DNA of 64,000 bases from Sphingomonas hankookensis. Its GTDB lineage: Bacteria > Pseudomonadota > Alphaproteobacteria > Sphingomonadales > Sphingomonadaceae. The first letter of the stretch is position 1, and each line of letters begins with the position of its first letter. Both the position numbers and the translations under genes were made by a program. Location of the stretch: contig NZ_JAKREV010000001.1 in the NCBI RefSeq assembly GCF_022664465.1, forward strand, positions 124,001-188,000, written 5' to 3'. Below, piece after piece: positions 48,870-59,431 of the stretch. The notes below the pieces were generated by a model that worked only from the letters and a program-made list of their open reading frames with translations, was not told the DNA's origin and made no database searches.

Positions 48870-49100
48870 TTACTTCTTGCCGAGCGAGAGACCGCCGAAA
48901 CGCTTGTTGAAGCGTGCGACCTGACCACCCGAATCCAGCATCTGGCCGCGGCCGCCGGTCCATGCCGGGTGCGCTAGCGGATCGATGTCCAGCGTCATCA
49001 GATCGCCTTCCTTGCCCCACGTCGAGCGGGTTTCGAACACCGTGCCATCGGTCATCTGGACCCGGATGGTGTGGTAGTCGGGGTGCGTTTCTTTCTTCAT
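48870..49100 (-). CDS. rpmE: Ribosomal protein bL31, cysteine-free form
   Basis: 76 residues starting [16 protein letters not shown]. It ends [16 protein letters not shown], the bL31 signature. It has no cysteine, so it lacks the zinc-binding CxxC of the E. coli protein (the C-minus form). The ATG at 49100 has GGAG upstream; the open frame runs 5 codons further. A strong terminator follows. Confidence 0.95.
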   Translation of the reverse strand: MKKETHPDYHTIRVQMTDGTVFETRSTWGKEGDLMTLDIDPLAHPAWTGGRGQMLDSGGQVARFNKRFGGLSLGKK

Positions 49101-49196
49101 GGGTCTTCTCCACAAGCGGCTGGTTCCGACCAGCCTTGGAACAGGAAGGCGCGCCCGTACACGGACGCGCCCGAAAAGGCAATGTGATGCGCTTGC

Positions 49197-49667
49197 TCAG
49201 CCCGTGGGCGGATCGGCGATCATCGCGGTGAATTCGCATTCGGCGGCCAGTTCGCCGTCGATCCGCGCTTTCCCCGCGAACTTGCAGACGCGCGAACGCT
49301 TCTGCACGAACTCGGCTTCCAGCGTCAGCAGCACGCCCGGTTCAACCGGCTTGCGGAATTTCACGCCGTCGATCGACATGAAATAGACCAGCTTGCCCGA
49401 TCCGGCGAGGCCGAGGCTTTCGACCGCGAGGATGCCGGCGGCCTGCGCCAGCGCCTCGACGATCAGCACGCCCGGCATGATCGGACGACCGGGGAAATGC
49501 CCCTGAAAGAAGCCTTCGTTGATCGTCACCGCCTTGATCGCGGTGATCGACCGGTCGGGGATCAACTCCGCGACACGGTCGACCAGCAACATGGGATAGC
49601 GATGCGGGATCGCCGCCATCACGCGCGTGATGTCGAGCGGTCCGATCGAGGTCGCTTCCCCGTCCAC
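49197..49667 (-). CDS. fabZ: 3-hydroxyacyl-ACP dehydratase FabZ
   Basis: 156 residues. It dehydrates 3-hydroxyacyl-ACP in fatty-acid elongation. Motifs: [26 protein letters not shown], then [20 protein letters not shown] with the catalytic His and Glu, and [19 protein letters not shown]. The GTG at 49667 lies 2 bases after the ompH stop and gives the usual family N-terminus. In most Gram-negatives lpxD separates ompH from fabZ and lpxA follows; here both are absent. Confidence 0.94.
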   Translation of the reverse strand: MDGEATSIGPLDITRVMAAIPHRYPMLLVDRVAELIPDRSITAIKAVTINEGFFQGHFPGRPIMPGVLIVEALAQAAGILAVESLGLAGSGKLVYFMSIDGVKFRKPVEPGVLLTLEAEFVQKRSRVCKFAGKARIDGELAAECEFTAMIADPPTG

Positions 49668-49669
49668 GA

Positions 49670-50305
49670 TCAGCGGCCCGTCGGCGCCGGACGTGCGCCG
49701 GCGGCCGGGCGAGCGCCCGCTGCCGGAGCGGTTGCCGCCGGGGCGGCCTGTGCCGGCGCGGTCACGCTGACGCTCGGAAGCGACGAGTTGAGCGAGGCGA
49801 GGACCGCGTCGGTGATCTCGGTCGCCGGCGCGTTGTAGAAGCTGCTGCCCTTGTCGACGGCCAGCGTCGCACCGCGCTGCTGCGCGATCTGGCTGATGAT
49901 CGGGCCGAGGCGGGTGCCGATCTGCTCGCGCACATAGGCGATGTTGCGCTGGACCTGCTGTTCCTGCTGGCCGATCTGCTGCTGCGCCTGCTGCTGGCGC
50001 TGTTCGAACGTGCGGATGCGGGTCTGTAGCGCGGCGTCGGGATTGCCCTTGGCGGCGGTAACGGCGGTCTGCAGCGACTGCGCTTCGGTCTGCAGCGGCT
50101 GGCCGAGCGAGGTCGCGAGCGACTGGAGCTGGGTGCGCTGGGTCTGGAGCTGCGCGGTCGCCGCCTTGCATGCGGTGCAGTCACGGAAGATCCGCTCCGA
50201 ATCGACGACGGCGATCTTGGCGTCGGGCAGCGCCTGCGCGAACGCCGAGGCGGTGGGCACGGCAAAGACGAATGCGGCGACAGCCGCCTTGGTGAAGCTA
50301 CGCAT
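49670..50305 (-). CDS. ompH: Periplasmic chaperone OmpH/Skp
   Basis: 211 residues. A signal peptide ([20 protein letters not shown] ... AQ) is followed by [12 protein letters not shown] and a long coiled-coil rich in Gln ([18 protein letters not shown]), then [24 protein letters not shown], the Skp fold, and an Ala/Pro/Gly tail. It carries unfolded outer-membrane proteins across the periplasm to BamA. The ATG at 50305 shares a base with the bamA stop (TGATG). Confidence 0.9.
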   Translation of the reverse strand: MRSFTKAAVAAFVFAVPTASAFAQALPDAKIAVVDSERIFRDCTACKAATAQLQTQRTQLQSLATSLGQPLQTEAQSLQTAVTAAKGNPDAALQTRIRTFEQRQQQAQQQIGQQEQQVQRNIAYVREQIGTRLGPIISQIAQQRGATLAVDKGSSFYNAPATEITDAVLASLNSSLPSVSVTAPAQAAPAATAPAAGARPAAGARPAPTGR

Positions 50306-53082
50306 CAGAATTGGGTTCCTACGTTGAAAGTGATGAGTTTCTTGTCGTCGCCGGGCTGGCTCAGCAACGCCTTGGCAAGGTCGATGCGCAGCGGTCCGAA
50401 CGGCGAATTCCAATTGACGCCGACACCGATCGACAGACGCGGGCGCGCGGAGTCGCCCAGGAACTGTTCGAGGAACGGATCGGTCGTCGAGGTGGCGATG
50501 GTGTTCGTCTCACCGCCCGCGCACGTGCCGCCGATCGTCGCCGAATAGCCGACCGAACAGGTCGTCTGCCGGAACGCGGACTGGCCCGACGCGTCGGTGA
50601 ACTGGTTGTTGTACACCTGCTGACCGTTGACGGTGGTGTTGGTCGTGAACGGCAGCAGCGACGGCGACCCGTCCTTGTTGAACTGCAACGTCCCGTCAGC
50701 GCTACGTGCCTGCTGGAACGCCACGGTCGGCCGCGGCCGGGTGACGCCGAACAGCGCACCGGCCTGGATGAAGATCGACGGACGCAGTCCCAGTTCGGCG
50801 ATGCCCGAACCCAGCGGCGGCTCGAGTTCGATCTTGCCGAGATAATAAGCCTTGCCGCCCAGCGGATCGTTCAGCACCTGATCGCGTGCGGTGATCAGCG
50901 CCTGGTCGCCGCCGGCAACCGATCCGGAGTAGCGCGTGCGCTGGATGCGCGGGCCGACGCCGCGAATGTCGAAGCCGCGGAATTGCGGTTCGCCGAGGTA
51001 GAAGCGGTCGACGATGCGGACCGGGTCGATCCCCTCGCCCGCGCTCTTCTGCAGCGCCTGAATATAGCCGCCCTCGACCCCTGCCGACAGGATGAAGCCG
51101 CCGACATTCCAGTATTTGTCGAAATCGCCGCGCACGCGGGCAAATCGCACGTCGCCACCCAGGCCGGCCAAATCGAGCCCGGTTACCAGCCGCTGTCCGC
51201 GCGACGGGCGCAGGCGGTTGTTGAGGTTGTCGAAGATCAGGTTCGCGCCGACCATGCTGGTCAGGCGGTTGCCGATCGAGTCGCACAGATAGCGCCCGGC
51301 CTTGAGCGGATCGCAGACGCCGTTGGTGAAGTACGTGCCCTCGTCCAGCCCGACATTGTCCTGGCTCAGCTGATAGCGGCCCGACAACGTCCAGAATTCG
51401 GTCAGCGGCACGCTGGCCACGATCTGCCCGCCGGTCGACACCTGCGAATAGAGCGAGTTGCGGCCGGTGCCGAGGAAGTTGAACGAATTCAGGTCGCGGC
51501 GGAAGATGGTGCCGCCCAGCGCGATGTTCTTGTCGAACAGATACGGCTCGGTGAAGCCCAGCTCGACCGACTTCTGGTAGGTCGAATAGTTGACCGAAGC
51601 CTGAAGGTCCTGCCCCTTGCCGCGGAAATTGCGCTGGCGGATCGACGCCTGGATGATGAAGCGTTCGAGGCTGGAGAAACCGGCCGACAGCGTCAGTTCG
51701 CCGGTCGACTTTTCCTCGACGTTCGCGGCCAGCACGATGCGGTCGGGCGACGAGCCTTCCTTGCGCTCGATCTCGAACTTGTCCTGGAAATAGCCGAGCG
51801 AGTTGATGCGATCCTGCGACCGCTTGATCAGGAACGCGTTGAACGCATCGCCTTCCGCGACGCGGAATTCGCGGCGGATGACGCGGTCCTGCGTCTGGGT
51901 ATTGCCGGTAATGTCGATCTTTTCGACATAGGTGCGGTTGGCTTCGTTCAGGAAGAACGTGATCGCCATCGTGTGGTTTTCACGATCGGGCACGAATTCC
52001 GGACGCACGTCGGTGAAGGCATAGCCGAACAGACCGGCATATTCGCTCAGCTGGTCGACCGTGTCCTCGACCTGCTTGGCGTTGTACCAGTCGCCCTTCT
52101 TCATCGGCAGCGTCTTGTTCAGCGAAGCGTTGTCGAAGTCGCGGATCGCACTTTCCACGCCCACGTCGCCGAACTTGTAGCGATCGCCTTCCTCCACCAC
52201 GTAGGTGATGATGAAGTCTTCCTTGTCCGGCGTCAGTTCGGCAACGGCCGAGATGACGCGGAAATCGGCATAGCCGTTGGTCAGGTAGAACTGGCGCAGC
52301 TTCTGCTGGTCATAGGCCAGGCGATCCTGGTCGTAGCTGGTCGCCGAGCTGAAGATGCGCCACGGCCGCGACTCCTTGGTCGCCATCTCGCTGCGCAGCT
52401 CGCTGTCGCTGAACACCTCGTTGCCGAGGATGTTGATCTGGCGGACCTTGGACTTGGCACCTTCCTGGATTTCGAAGATCACGTCGACGCGGTTCTGGTC
52501 GAGCATGACCATCTTCGGTTCGACGTTCGCTGCGAACCGGCCCTGACGCCGATACAGCTCGACGATACGCGCGACGTCGGCGCGCACCGCGGTGCGGGTG
52601 AAGATCTGCCGCGGGGCGAGCTTGATCTCCTTGGTGATCTTGTCGTCCTTCAGCCGCTTGTTGCCTTCCAGCACCACGCGGTTGATGATCGGGTTCTCGC
52701 GCACCTTGACGATGATGTCGCCGGTTTCGACGCCCTCGATCGTGACGTCGGCCAGCAGGTCCGACGCCAGCAGATCCTTGATCGCCTGATCGAGCGTTTC
52801 CGCCGTGTAGGGGATGCCGACGCGCAGCTTGGTATAGGACAGCACCGTATCGGGCTCGATCCGCTGCGACCCTTCGACGCGCAGCGACCGGATCGTCCGG
52901 ACCGGTGCGGCGGGCACTGCCGGTGCCTGCGCGACCGGCGGCTGCACGGCGGGTGCCTGTGCCGCGGGCGCGGCGGCGGGCGCGGTCCGCGCCTGCGCGA
53001 ACGCCGTCGTGCTCGAGAGCATCGTGCCCGCGAGCAGCGCGACACCGCGCACGCCGAAAATCGAATACTTGCTTGCCGTCAC
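50305..53082 (-). CDS. bamA: Outer-membrane assembly protein BamA
   Basis: About 925 residues: signal peptide, an Ala/Pro/Gln-rich stretch, five POTRA domains (starting IRSLRVEGSQRIEPDTV), and the Omp85 barrel with the VRGF-like FRGFDIRGVGPR and the C-terminal ITFNVGTQF. It inserts beta-barrels into the outer membrane. I prefer the GTG at 53082 (VTASKYSIFGVRG) with GGGGTGGG just upstream; a GTG at 53115 is in frame. It starts 61 bases after the rseP stop. Confidence 0.95.
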   Translation of the reverse strand: MTASKYSIFGVRGVALLAGTMLSSTTAFAQARTAPAAAPAAQAPAVQPPVAQAPAVPAAPVRTIRSLRVEGSQRIEPDTVLSYTKLRVGIPYTAETLDQAIKDLLASDLLADVTIEGVETGDIIVKVRENPIINRVVLEGNKRLKDDKITKEIKLAPRQIFTRTAVRADVARIVELYRRQGRFAANVEPKMVMLDQNRVDVIFEIQEGAKSKVRQINILGNEVFSDSELRSEMATKESRPWRIFSSATSYDQDRLAYDQQKLRQFYLTNGYADFRVISAVAELTPDKEDFIITYVVEEGDRYKFGDVGVESAIRDFDNASLNKTLPMKKGDWYNAKQVEDTVDQLSEYAGLFGYAFTDVRPEFVPDRENHTMAITFFLNEANRTYVEKIDITGNTQTQDRVIRREFRVAEGDAFNAFLIKRSQDRINSLGYFQDKFEIERKEGSSPDRIVLAANVEEKSTGELTLSAGFSSLERFIIQASIRQRNFRGKGQDLQASVNYSTYQKSVELGFTEPYLFDKNIALGGTIFRRDLNSFNFLGTGRNSLYSQVSTGGQIVASVPLTEFWTLSGRYQLSQDNVGLDEGTYFTNGVCDPLKAGRYLCDSIGNRLTSMVGANLIFDNLNNRLRPSRGQRLVTGLDLAGLGGDVRFARVRGDFDKYWNVGGFILSAGVEGGYIQALQKSAGEGIDPVRIVDRFYLGEPQFRGFDIRGVGPRIQRTRYSGSVAGGDQALITARDQVLNDPLGGKAYYLGKIELEPPLGSGIAELGLRPSIFIQAGALFGVTRPRPTVAFQQARSADGTLQFNKDGSPSLLPFTTNTTVNGQQVYNNQFTDASGQSAFRQTTCSVGYSATIGGTCAGGETNTIATSTTDPFLEQFLGDSARPRLSIGVGVNWNSPFGPLRIDLAKALLSQPGDDKKLITFNVGTQF

Positions 53083-53143
53083 CAAACCCACCCCAACCGG
53101 AGGAACTTTTACCACAGGACGATTGCGCCCTGCCCTAACCGCG

Positions 53144-54277
53144 TCAGCCGATCAAGCCGGCCAGCCCACGCCACACGCCGAACGCCCCCAGATCGTTCAC
53201 CGTGACGAATATCATCAATGCGAGCAACAGCGCCAATCCGCCGCGGAACGCCCACTCCATCGTCTGCGCGCTCACCGGCCCGCGCTTCACCGCCTCGATT
53301 GCGTAGAACAGCAGGTGACCGCCATCCAGCATCGGAACTGGCAACAAGTTGATGAATCCCAGATTAATCGACACGAACGCGACAAAGGTTACCAGTGCCG
53401 GCCAGCCGAGCGAGAACTGCTCGCCCGATGCCTTGGCGATGCGCAGCGGCCCGCCCATCTCCTCGACCGAGCGGCGGCCGGTGAGGATCTGCCCCAGCCC
53501 GTCGACCGTACCGCGCAGGATCGTGCCGACCATCCCCGCACCATAGGCCGGCGCTTCCCAGAGCGGCAGCGGCGCATAGACCGGCGTGCCGCGCTCGATG
53601 CCGAAGCGGCCGATCTTCGCTTCGTTGCCGAAGCGGTCACGCTGCATGACCGAACCGATCACGGCGTCGGTCTGCTGTTCCGCGCCGTCGCGGACAAAAT
53701 CGACCTTCACTGCCTCGCCTGGACGCATCGCGGTGAAGAAGGACAGATCGGCAAAGGTATCGATGCTGCGCCCGTCGAGCGCGGCGATGCGGTCGCCGGC
53801 ACGAAGGCCCGCACGGTCGGCCGCGCTGCCCTGCACCACGCCACCGATCGTCGCGGGCGTGCGGTCGACGCCATACGCCGCGGCAAAGCCGCCGAGAATC
53901 AGGACGGCAAGGATCAGGTTCACCGCCGGACCTGCCGCGACGATGATCGCACGCTGCCACACCGGCTTGGCCTGAAACGTCCGCGCGCGCTCTTCGGCGG
54001 GCAGTTGCAGCCACTCGGCATCGGGTTGCGAAGCGGGGTTCATGTCGCCGGCGAAGCGGACATAGCCACCCAGCGGCAGCCAGCCGAATTTCCACCGCGT
54101 ACCGCGGCGGTCGGTGAAGCCGGCAATCTCGCGACCGAAGCCGATCGAGAAATCCTCCGCCTTCACCCCGAACCAGCGCCCCGCGGCGTAATGGCCAAGC
54201 TCGTGCACGAACACCAGCGGCCCCAGCACCAGCAGGAACCCGACGATGGTGACCAGCAATCCCGGGGATTCGATCAA
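53144..54277 (-). CDS. rseP: Site-2 zinc protease RseP
   Basis: 377 residues. The HELGH zinc motif is at 25-29 in the first helix, LPLGGYVRF follows, a PDZ domain is at about 120-200 (GGVVQGSAADRAGLRAGDRIAALDG), and the LDG site is in NLLPVPMLDGGHLLFY. It cuts anti-sigma factors and signal peptides within the membrane. The start is TTG at 54277 because it overlaps the dxr stop (TTGA) and gives the family N-terminus. Confidence 0.93.
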   Translation of the reverse strand: MIESPGLLVTIVGFLLVLGPLVFVHELGHYAAGRWFGVKAEDFSIGFGREIAGFTDRRGTRWKFGWLPLGGYVRFAGDMNPASQPDAEWLQLPAEERARTFQAKPVWQRAIIVAAGPAVNLILAVLILGGFAAAYGVDRTPATIGGVVQGSAADRAGLRAGDRIAALDGRSIDTFADLSFFTAMRPGEAVKVDFVRDGAEQQTDAVIGSVMQRDRFGNEAKIGRFGIERGTPVYAPLPLWEAPAYGAGMVGTILRGTVDGLGQILTGRRSVEEMGGPLRIAKASGEQFSLGWPALVTFVAFVSINLGFINLLPVPMLDGGHLLFYAIEAVKRGPVSAQTMEWAFRGGLALLLALMIFVTVNDLGAFGVWRGLAGLIG

Positions 54278-55431
54278 GCGGCGCAATCCTTCACACGCGC
54301 GCCCGCCAATGCCCGCGCCTCGGCATCGATCGCCAGCACGGCGTCGAGCGTCTGCGGACCCGGCGGGTCGAAGCGGTCGAGAACATCCGAAACGATTGCG
54401 GCAATTTCGAGGAAGCCGATCCGCCGGTCGAGAAAGCCGGCGACCGCCACCTCGTTCGCGGCGTTCAGGATCGCCGGACGGCCGCCGCCCGCCGCCAGCG
54501 CGGCGCGGGCCAGCGCCAGCGCGGGGAAGCGTACGAAGTCCGGCGCCTCGAAGTCGAGCCGCCCGATGCGCGCGAGGTCGAGCCGCTCGCACGGCGTGTC
54601 CATCCGGTCGGGCCATGCCAGCGCATGTGCGATCGGTACGCGCATGTCGGGCGATCCCAGCTGCGCCAGTGTCGACCCGTCGACATATTCGACCATCGAA
54701 TGAATGACCGACTGGCGATGCACCAGCACGTCGAGCTGTTCGACCGATACGGGGAACAGGTGATAGGCCTCGATCAGTTCGAGCCCCTTGTTCATCATCG
54801 TCGCCGAATCGACCGAAATCTTGGCGCCCATCGACCAGTTGGGATGCGCCACCGCCTGTTCGGGGGTAATGTCCTGCATCTCGGCCAGCGAGCGTTCGCG
54901 GAACGGGCCGCCGCTGGCGGTCAGGATGATCCGGCGGATGCGCTCGGGCGGGCAGTCGTCGAGGCATTGGAAGACGGCGTTATGCTCGCTGTCGACCGGC
55001 AGCAGCGTGGTGCCGGCCTGGCGCGCCGCCGCCATCATCACTTCGCCCGCCGATACCAGCGCTTCCTTGTTCGCCAGCGCGACTGCGCCACCGCGCGCGA
55101 GTGCCGCCATAACCGGCTTCAACCCGGCCGTGCCGACGATCGCCGCCATGGTCCAGTCGACGGGCCGCGCCGCGGCGTCGATCACCGCCTGCGCACCGCC
55201 CGCTGCCTCGATTCCGCTACCGGCCAGTAATTCGCGAAGTGCCGGCAAGCATCCTTCGTCGCCGACAACGGCCAGCTTGGCGCCGACCCGCTTTGCCGCC
55301 GCCGCCAGCTTCGTGACGTCGCGATGCGCGGTCAGTGCCTCGACGGCGAAATCGTCCGGCGCACGCTCGATCAGGTCGAGCGTCGACGAGCCGACCGATC
55401 CGGTCGCGCCCAATATGCTGACCCGCTTCAT
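54274..55431 (-). CDS. dxr: 1-deoxy-D-xylulose-5-phosphate reductoisomerase
   Basis: 385 residues. It makes MEP, the second step of the isoprenoid pathway. The NADPH site is VSILGATGSVGSSTLDLI, then ALANKEALVSAG, LPVDSEHNAVFQCL, TASGGPFRERSLAEMQ, HPNWSMGAKISVDSATMMNKGLE and HRQSVIHSMVEYVDGS. The ATG overlaps the cdsA stop (ATGA). Confidence 0.96.
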   Translation of the reverse strand: MKRVSILGATGSVGSSTLDLIERAPDDFAVEALTAHRDVTKLAAAAKRVGAKLAVVGDEGCLPALRELLAGSGIEAAGGAQAVIDAAARPVDWTMAAIVGTAGLKPVMAALARGGAVALANKEALVSAGEVMMAAARQAGTTLLPVDSEHNAVFQCLDDCPPERIRRIILTASGGPFRERSLAEMQDITPEQAVAHPNWSMGAKISVDSATMMNKGLELIEAYHLFPVSVEQLDVLVHRQSVIHSMVEYVDGSTLAQLGSPDMRVPIAHALAWPDRMDTPCERLDLARIGRLDFEAPDFVRFPALALARAALAAGGGRPAILNAANEVAVAGFLDRRIGFLEIAAIVSDVLDRFDPPGPQTLDAVLAIDAEARALAGARVKDCAA

Positions 55432-56219
55432 GCCCAGTATAGTCCCGCCAATACCATCAGTGCCGCCGCCGGGGCGACCGGGACCAGCCCGTCCAGCCGG
55501 TCCATCACTCCGCCGTGGCCGGGCAGCACGTTGCCCGAATCCTTGACGCCCGCCGCACGCTTCAACTGGCTCTCGTACAGGTCGCCCGCCTGCGCCAGCA
55601 CCGCCAACAACGGCGTCGCCAGCACCAGATGCAGCGGCAGGTCGAAATACTGCAGCACCCCGCCCAGCACCGCCGCCGCGATCACCCCGCCAATCAGCCC
55701 CGCCCAGGTCTTGTTGGGGCTGATCTTCGGCGCCAGCTTCGGCCCGCCGATCGAGCGGCCGGCGAAATAAGCGCCGATATCGCATGCCCACACCAGCGCC
55801 ATCGCCCAGAAAGCGAGCAGCAGCCCATCACCCCGCTCGCGCAGGAACACGACCGCCAGCGCGGGCAGGCCGCAATAGACGATACCGCGTGCCAATGCCG
55901 GCAGCCTGGTCGTGATGACGACGAAGAACGCCGCGCCGACGATCAACCCAAGCGCCAGAAAACTCGCCCCCGCCGCCAGCGGCGACAGGATCGCCAGCGG
56001 GACGGTCAGTGCCAGCTGCGCCAGCCGCTTGTGCTCGCGCGACACCTTATGCAGGTCGGCCCACTCGGCCATCATGAACAGCGTGCCGACCGCGACCAGC
56101 AGCCAGAAGGCGAACCCGCCCAGCCACAGCGCCGTCGCCGCGACCGCGATCATCCCGACGCTGGCCAGCGTCCGGGTCGCAAGGTCGGACTTGCGCCGTG
56201 CAACGGGATCGATCGTCAC
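55428..56219 (-). CDS. cdsA: Phosphatidate cytidylyltransferase CdsA
   Basis: 263 residues with about seven hydrophobic helices. The family signature is SQLKRAAGVKDSGNVLPGHG followed by GVMDRLDG; LAPKISPNKTWAG is also conserved. It makes CDP-diacylglycerol for all phospholipids. GTG at 56219 overlaps the uppS stop (GTGA). Confidence 0.94.
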   Translation of the reverse strand: MTIDPVARRKSDLATRTLASVGMIAVAATALWLGGFAFWLLVAVGTLFMMAEWADLHKVSREHKRLAQLALTVPLAILSPLAAGASFLALGLIVGAAFFVVITTRLPALARGIVYCGLPALAVVFLRERGDGLLLAFWAMALVWACDIGAYFAGRSIGGPKLAPKISPNKTWAGLIGGVIAAAVLGGVLQYFDLPLHLVLATPLLAVLAQAGDLYESQLKRAAGVKDSGNVLPGHGGVMDRLDGLVPVAPAAALMVLAGLYWA

Positions 56220-56971
56220 AGGCCCCCGAACCGGCGCTGGCGCCGGCCATAGGCCGCGATCGCCTCGGCCAGTGCCGCCGCGTCGAAATCGGGCCACAGC
56301 GTGTCGACGAACAGCAGCTCGGCATAGGCCGCCTGCCATAGCAGGAAGTTCGACAGCCGCTGTTCGCCCGACGTCCGGATCATCAGGTCGAGCGGGGGCA
56401 GGCCGTCGGTGTCGAGCTCGCGGTCGATCGCCGCCTCGTCGATCGCCGACACCGGCATGCCCGCCGCGACTTTCTCCGCCAGCCGCCGGGCAGCAGCAAC
56501 CAGCTCGGCCTGCGCGCCATAGTTCAGCGCGATCGCGAGGATCGGTCCGGTATTCACCGCCGTCCGCGCGATCGCATCGTCGATCAGCTTGACCAGATCG
56601 GGTTTCAGCACGCGGTAATTGCCGAGGATGCGCAGCCGCACCCCCTCGCGCGCCAGTTCATCAATCTCGCTCTTCAGGAAGTGCCGCAGCAACCCCATCA
56701 GGTCGCCGATCTCTTCCTCCGGGCGCCGCCAGTTCTCCGACGAAAAGGCGTAGAGCGTCAGCGCCTCGATGCCCTGTTCGCGCGCCGCACGCGTGATTCG
56801 GCGCACCGCCTCCACGCCCTGCCGATGCCCGGCGATCCGCGGCAGGCGCCGGGCCTTCGCCCAGCGACCATTGCCGTCCATGATGATCGCGACATGACGG
56901 GGAACGGCGGGGGGCAGGTCCGGTTGAACATCGTCCGCCCGAACCGCAGCGCGCGCGGCAAACGACGTCAC
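56216..56971 (-). CDS. uppS: Undecaprenyl diphosphate synthase UppS
   Basis: 251 residues, cis-prenyltransferase. [15 protein letters not shown] holds the catalytic Asp; then [52 protein letters not shown] and [15 protein letters not shown]. It makes the lipid carrier for peptidoglycan and exopolysaccharide. GTG at 56971 overlaps the frr stop (GTGA). Confidence 0.95.
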   Translation of the reverse strand: MTSFAARAAVRADDVQPDLPPAVPRHVAIIMDGNGRWAKARRLPRIAGHRQGVEAVRRITRAAREQGIEALTLYAFSSENWRRPEEEIGDLMGLLRHFLKSEIDELAREGVRLRILGNYRVLKPDLVKLIDDAIARTAVNTGPILAIALNYGAQAELVAAARRLAEKVAAGMPVSAIDEAAIDRELDTDGLPPLDLMIRTSGEQRLSNFLLWQAAYAELLFVDTLWPDFDAAALAEAIAAYGRRQRRFGGL

Positions 56972-57525
56972 TTGCCGAGGATTTCCTTTTCCTTCGAATC
57001 CGCCGCGGCATCGATGTCGGCGATCGTCGCGTCGGTCAGCTTCTGGACTTCGGTCTCGAGCTTCTTGCGCTCGTCCTCCGAATAAACGCCCTTCTTCTCG
57101 TCGGTCTTCAGCCCTTCCATGCCGTCGCGCCGCACGTTGCGCACCGCAATACGCGCGGATTCGGCGTATTTGCCGGCCAGCTTCGCCAGTTCCTTGCGAC
57201 GCTCTTCGGTCAGGTCGGGGATCGGCAGGCGCAGCGTCTGGCCATCGACGATCGGATTGAGGCCGAGGCCGGCCGAGCGGATCGCCTTGTCCGCGGGACC
57301 GACGTTCGACTTGTCCCACACCTGCACCGACAGCATCCGCGGTTCGGGCGCCGAAACGGTCGCCACCTGGTTCAGCGGCATGTGCGCGCCATAGACCTCG
57401 ACCGTCACCGGATCGAGCAGCGACACCGACGCACGCCCGGTGCGCAAACCGCTCAGATCGCCTTTGAGCGATTCGACGGCACCGCTCATGCGGCGCTCCA
57501 GATCGGCCTTGTTATATACGGCCAT
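56968..57525 (-). CDS. frr: Ribosome recycling factor
   Basis: 185 residues, the standard length, beginning [20 protein letters not shown]. Signature [21 protein letters not shown] and the [21 protein letters not shown] segment are intact. It splits post-termination ribosomes with EF-G. It follows pyrH by 18 bases. Confidence 0.96.
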   Translation of the reverse strand: MAVYNKADLERRMSGAVESLKGDLSGLRTGRASVSLLDPVTVEVYGAHMPLNQVATVSAPEPRMLSVQVWDKSNVGPADKAIRSAGLGLNPIVDGQTLRLPIPDLTEERRKELAKLAGKYAESARIAVRNVRRDGMEGLKTDEKKGVYSEDERKKLETEVQKLTDATIADIDAAADSKEKEILGK

Positions 57526-57543
57526 AACCGACTTCCTTCTGAA

Positions 57544-58266
57544 TCAAGCGTTGTTCTGAACGATCGTCGACACACCGTCACCCGCCAGCACAGCGGCGAG
57601 GTTGCCTTCGTCACGGATGTTGAAGACGACGATCGGGATATTGTTGTCGCGGCACAGCGCCACGGCCGACGCGTCCATGACCTTCAGGTCGTCAGCCAGC
57701 ACCCGGCCGAACCCCAGCGTGTCGTAGCGGGTCGCGGTCGGCACCTTCTTGGGATCGGCGTCGTACACGCCGTCGACGCTGGTGCCCTTGAACAGCGCCT
57801 CGCAGCCCATTTCGGCGGCGCGCAGCGCGGCAGTGGTGTCCGTGGTGAAGAACGGGCTGCCGGTACCGGCGGCGAAGATCACGACGCGGCCCTTCTCCAT
57901 GTGCCGCACGGCGCGGCGGCGGATATAAGGCTCGCACACCGACGCCATCGGGATCGCCGACTGCACGCGGGTTTCGACGCCGATCTGCTCCAGCGCGTTC
58001 TGCATCGCCAGCGCGTTCATGACGGTCGCCAGCATGCCCATATAGTCGGCGCTGGCCCGCTCGAAGCCCTGCGCGGCACCCGCGACACCGCGGAAGATGT
58101 TGCCGCCGCCGACGACGACGCACACCTCATGCCCCTCGCCCCGTGCGGCCTTGATCTCGCGGGCGACGCGGTCGCACATCGCCGGATCGATGCCGAACTG
58201 CCCCGATCCCATCAGCACTTCGCCGGACAGTTTCAGGAGGATACGATTGAAGCGTGGACGGGTCAT
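57544..58266 (-). CDS. pyrH: UMP kinase PyrH
   Basis: 240 residues, hexameric bacterial UMP kinase. [53 protein letters not shown] and [20 protein letters not shown] are all conserved. It phosphorylates UMP to UDP. It lies downstream of tsf, behind a hairpin at 58355. Confidence 0.96.
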   Translation of the reverse strand: MTRPRFNRILLKLSGEVLMGSGQFGIDPAMCDRVAREIKAARGEGHEVCVVVGGGNIFRGVAGAAQGFERASADYMGMLATVMNALAMQNALEQIGVETRVQSAIPMASVCEPYIRRRAVRHMEKGRVVIFAAGTGSPFFTTDTTAALRAAEMGCEALFKGTSVDGVYDADPKKVPTATRYDTLGFGRVLADDLKVMDASAVALCRDNNIPIVVFNIRDEGNLAAVLAGDGVSTIVQNNA

Positions 58267-58354
58267 GGAACCTGCGAAGTTGGTCTATCGGGAGCGCGCC
58301 GGACCCTAGCCGCGACCGCCTGCAAAGCCAAGCGACCTTATGCCGACACGAAAC

Positions 58355-58384
58355 GGGCCGCGAAGGGAAATCCCCTCGCGGCCC
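58355..58384 (-). terminator. Hairpin between tsf and pyrH
   Basis: GGGCCGCGA and TCGCGGCCC pair perfectly with a 12-base loop that can pair further. On the minus strand it is followed by GTTTCGT, a poor T tract, so it may be a leaky terminator that lowers pyrH-frr expression relative to rpsB-tsf, or an RNA stop for degradation. Confidence 0.65.
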
Positions 58385-58411
58385 GCAACCTTTGCCGTTC
58401 GGTAGACGACC

Positions 58412-59341
58412 TTACTTGGTCAGGCCCGCCGTCGCGGCGACTTCCGCCGCGAAGTCGGTCTCCTCCTTCTCGATGCCTTCGCCGAGCTGGAAGCGGACAT
58501 AGTCCTTCAGCACGATCGTCGTGCCGGCGTCCTTGGCGGCCTTCGCCACCACGTCGGCGACGGGCGTCTTGCCGTCCATCACGATCGGCTGGCTCAGCAG
58601 CGCGTTCTCCTTGGCGAACTTCTTCACCGATCCTTCGACCATCTTGGCGATGATGTCGGCGGGCTTGCCCGAATCGGCGGCCTTTTCGGTCGCAATCTGG
58701 CGCTCACGCTCGAGGATGTCCTGGTCGAGACCGCTCTCGTCCAGCGCCAGCGGGAAGGCAGCGGCGATGTGCATCGCGATCTGCTTGCCCAGCGGCTCGA
58801 GCACGTCGACGCCGGCATCCGATTCCAGCGCGACCAGCACGCCGATCTTGCCGAGGCCGGGGGCGGCTGCGTTGTGAACGTACGGGATGATCGCGCCCTT
58901 GGCGACTTCGACGGCCTTCGCGCGACGCAGCACCTGGTTCTCGCCGATGGTCGAGATGTTGGCGACCAGCGCGTCTTCGACGGTGCCGCCGTTCGGCATC
59001 GACTGGCCCTTCAGCGCGTCGATATCGTCGCCCTTTTCCAGCGCGATCGCGACGACGTCGCGCACGAAGCTCTGGAACTGGTCGTTCTTCGCGACGAAGT
59101 CGGTCTGGCTGTTGACCTCGATCGCCACGCCCTTGGTGCCGGCAACGGCAACGCCGACCAGACCCTCGGCCGCGGTACGGCTCGACTTCTTGGCGACGGC
59201 GGCCAGGCCCTTGGTGCGCAGCCAGTCGACGGCGGCTTCCATGTCGCCATTGTTCTCGGACAACGCCTTCTTGCAGTCCATCATGCCGGCGCCCGAGCGC
59301 TCACGCAGTTCCTTGACGGCGGCGGCGGTAACTTCTGCCAT
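58412..59341 (-). CDS. tsf: Elongation factor Ts
   Basis: 309 residues. The N-terminal [21 protein letters not shown] module and the [14 protein letters not shown] signature are intact. It recycles EF-Tu by nucleotide exchange. It follows rpsB by 90 bases, the usual order. Confidence 0.97.
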   Translation of the reverse strand: MAEVTAAAVKELRERSGAGMMDCKKALSENNGDMEAAVDWLRTKGLAAVAKKSSRTAAEGLVGVAVAGTKGVAIEVNSQTDFVAKNDQFQSFVRDVVAIALEKGDDIDALKGQSMPNGGTVEDALVANISTIGENQVLRRAKAVEVAKGAIIPYVHNAAAPGLGKIGVLVALESDAGVDVLEPLGKQIAMHIAAAFPLALDESGLDQDILERERQIATEKAADSGKPADIIAKMVEGSVKKFAKENALLSQPIVMDGKTPVADVVAKAAKDAGTTIVLKDYVRFQLGEGIEKEETDFAAEVAATAGLTK

Positions 59342-59431
59342 GATCAGGCTCCTGATTGGTGTTCAATATGCTTGCGGGCGAGGCAGCGCGGTATCCGCCC
59401 TGCCCCGCCCGCACGTCAGTTCCGTGACAGC

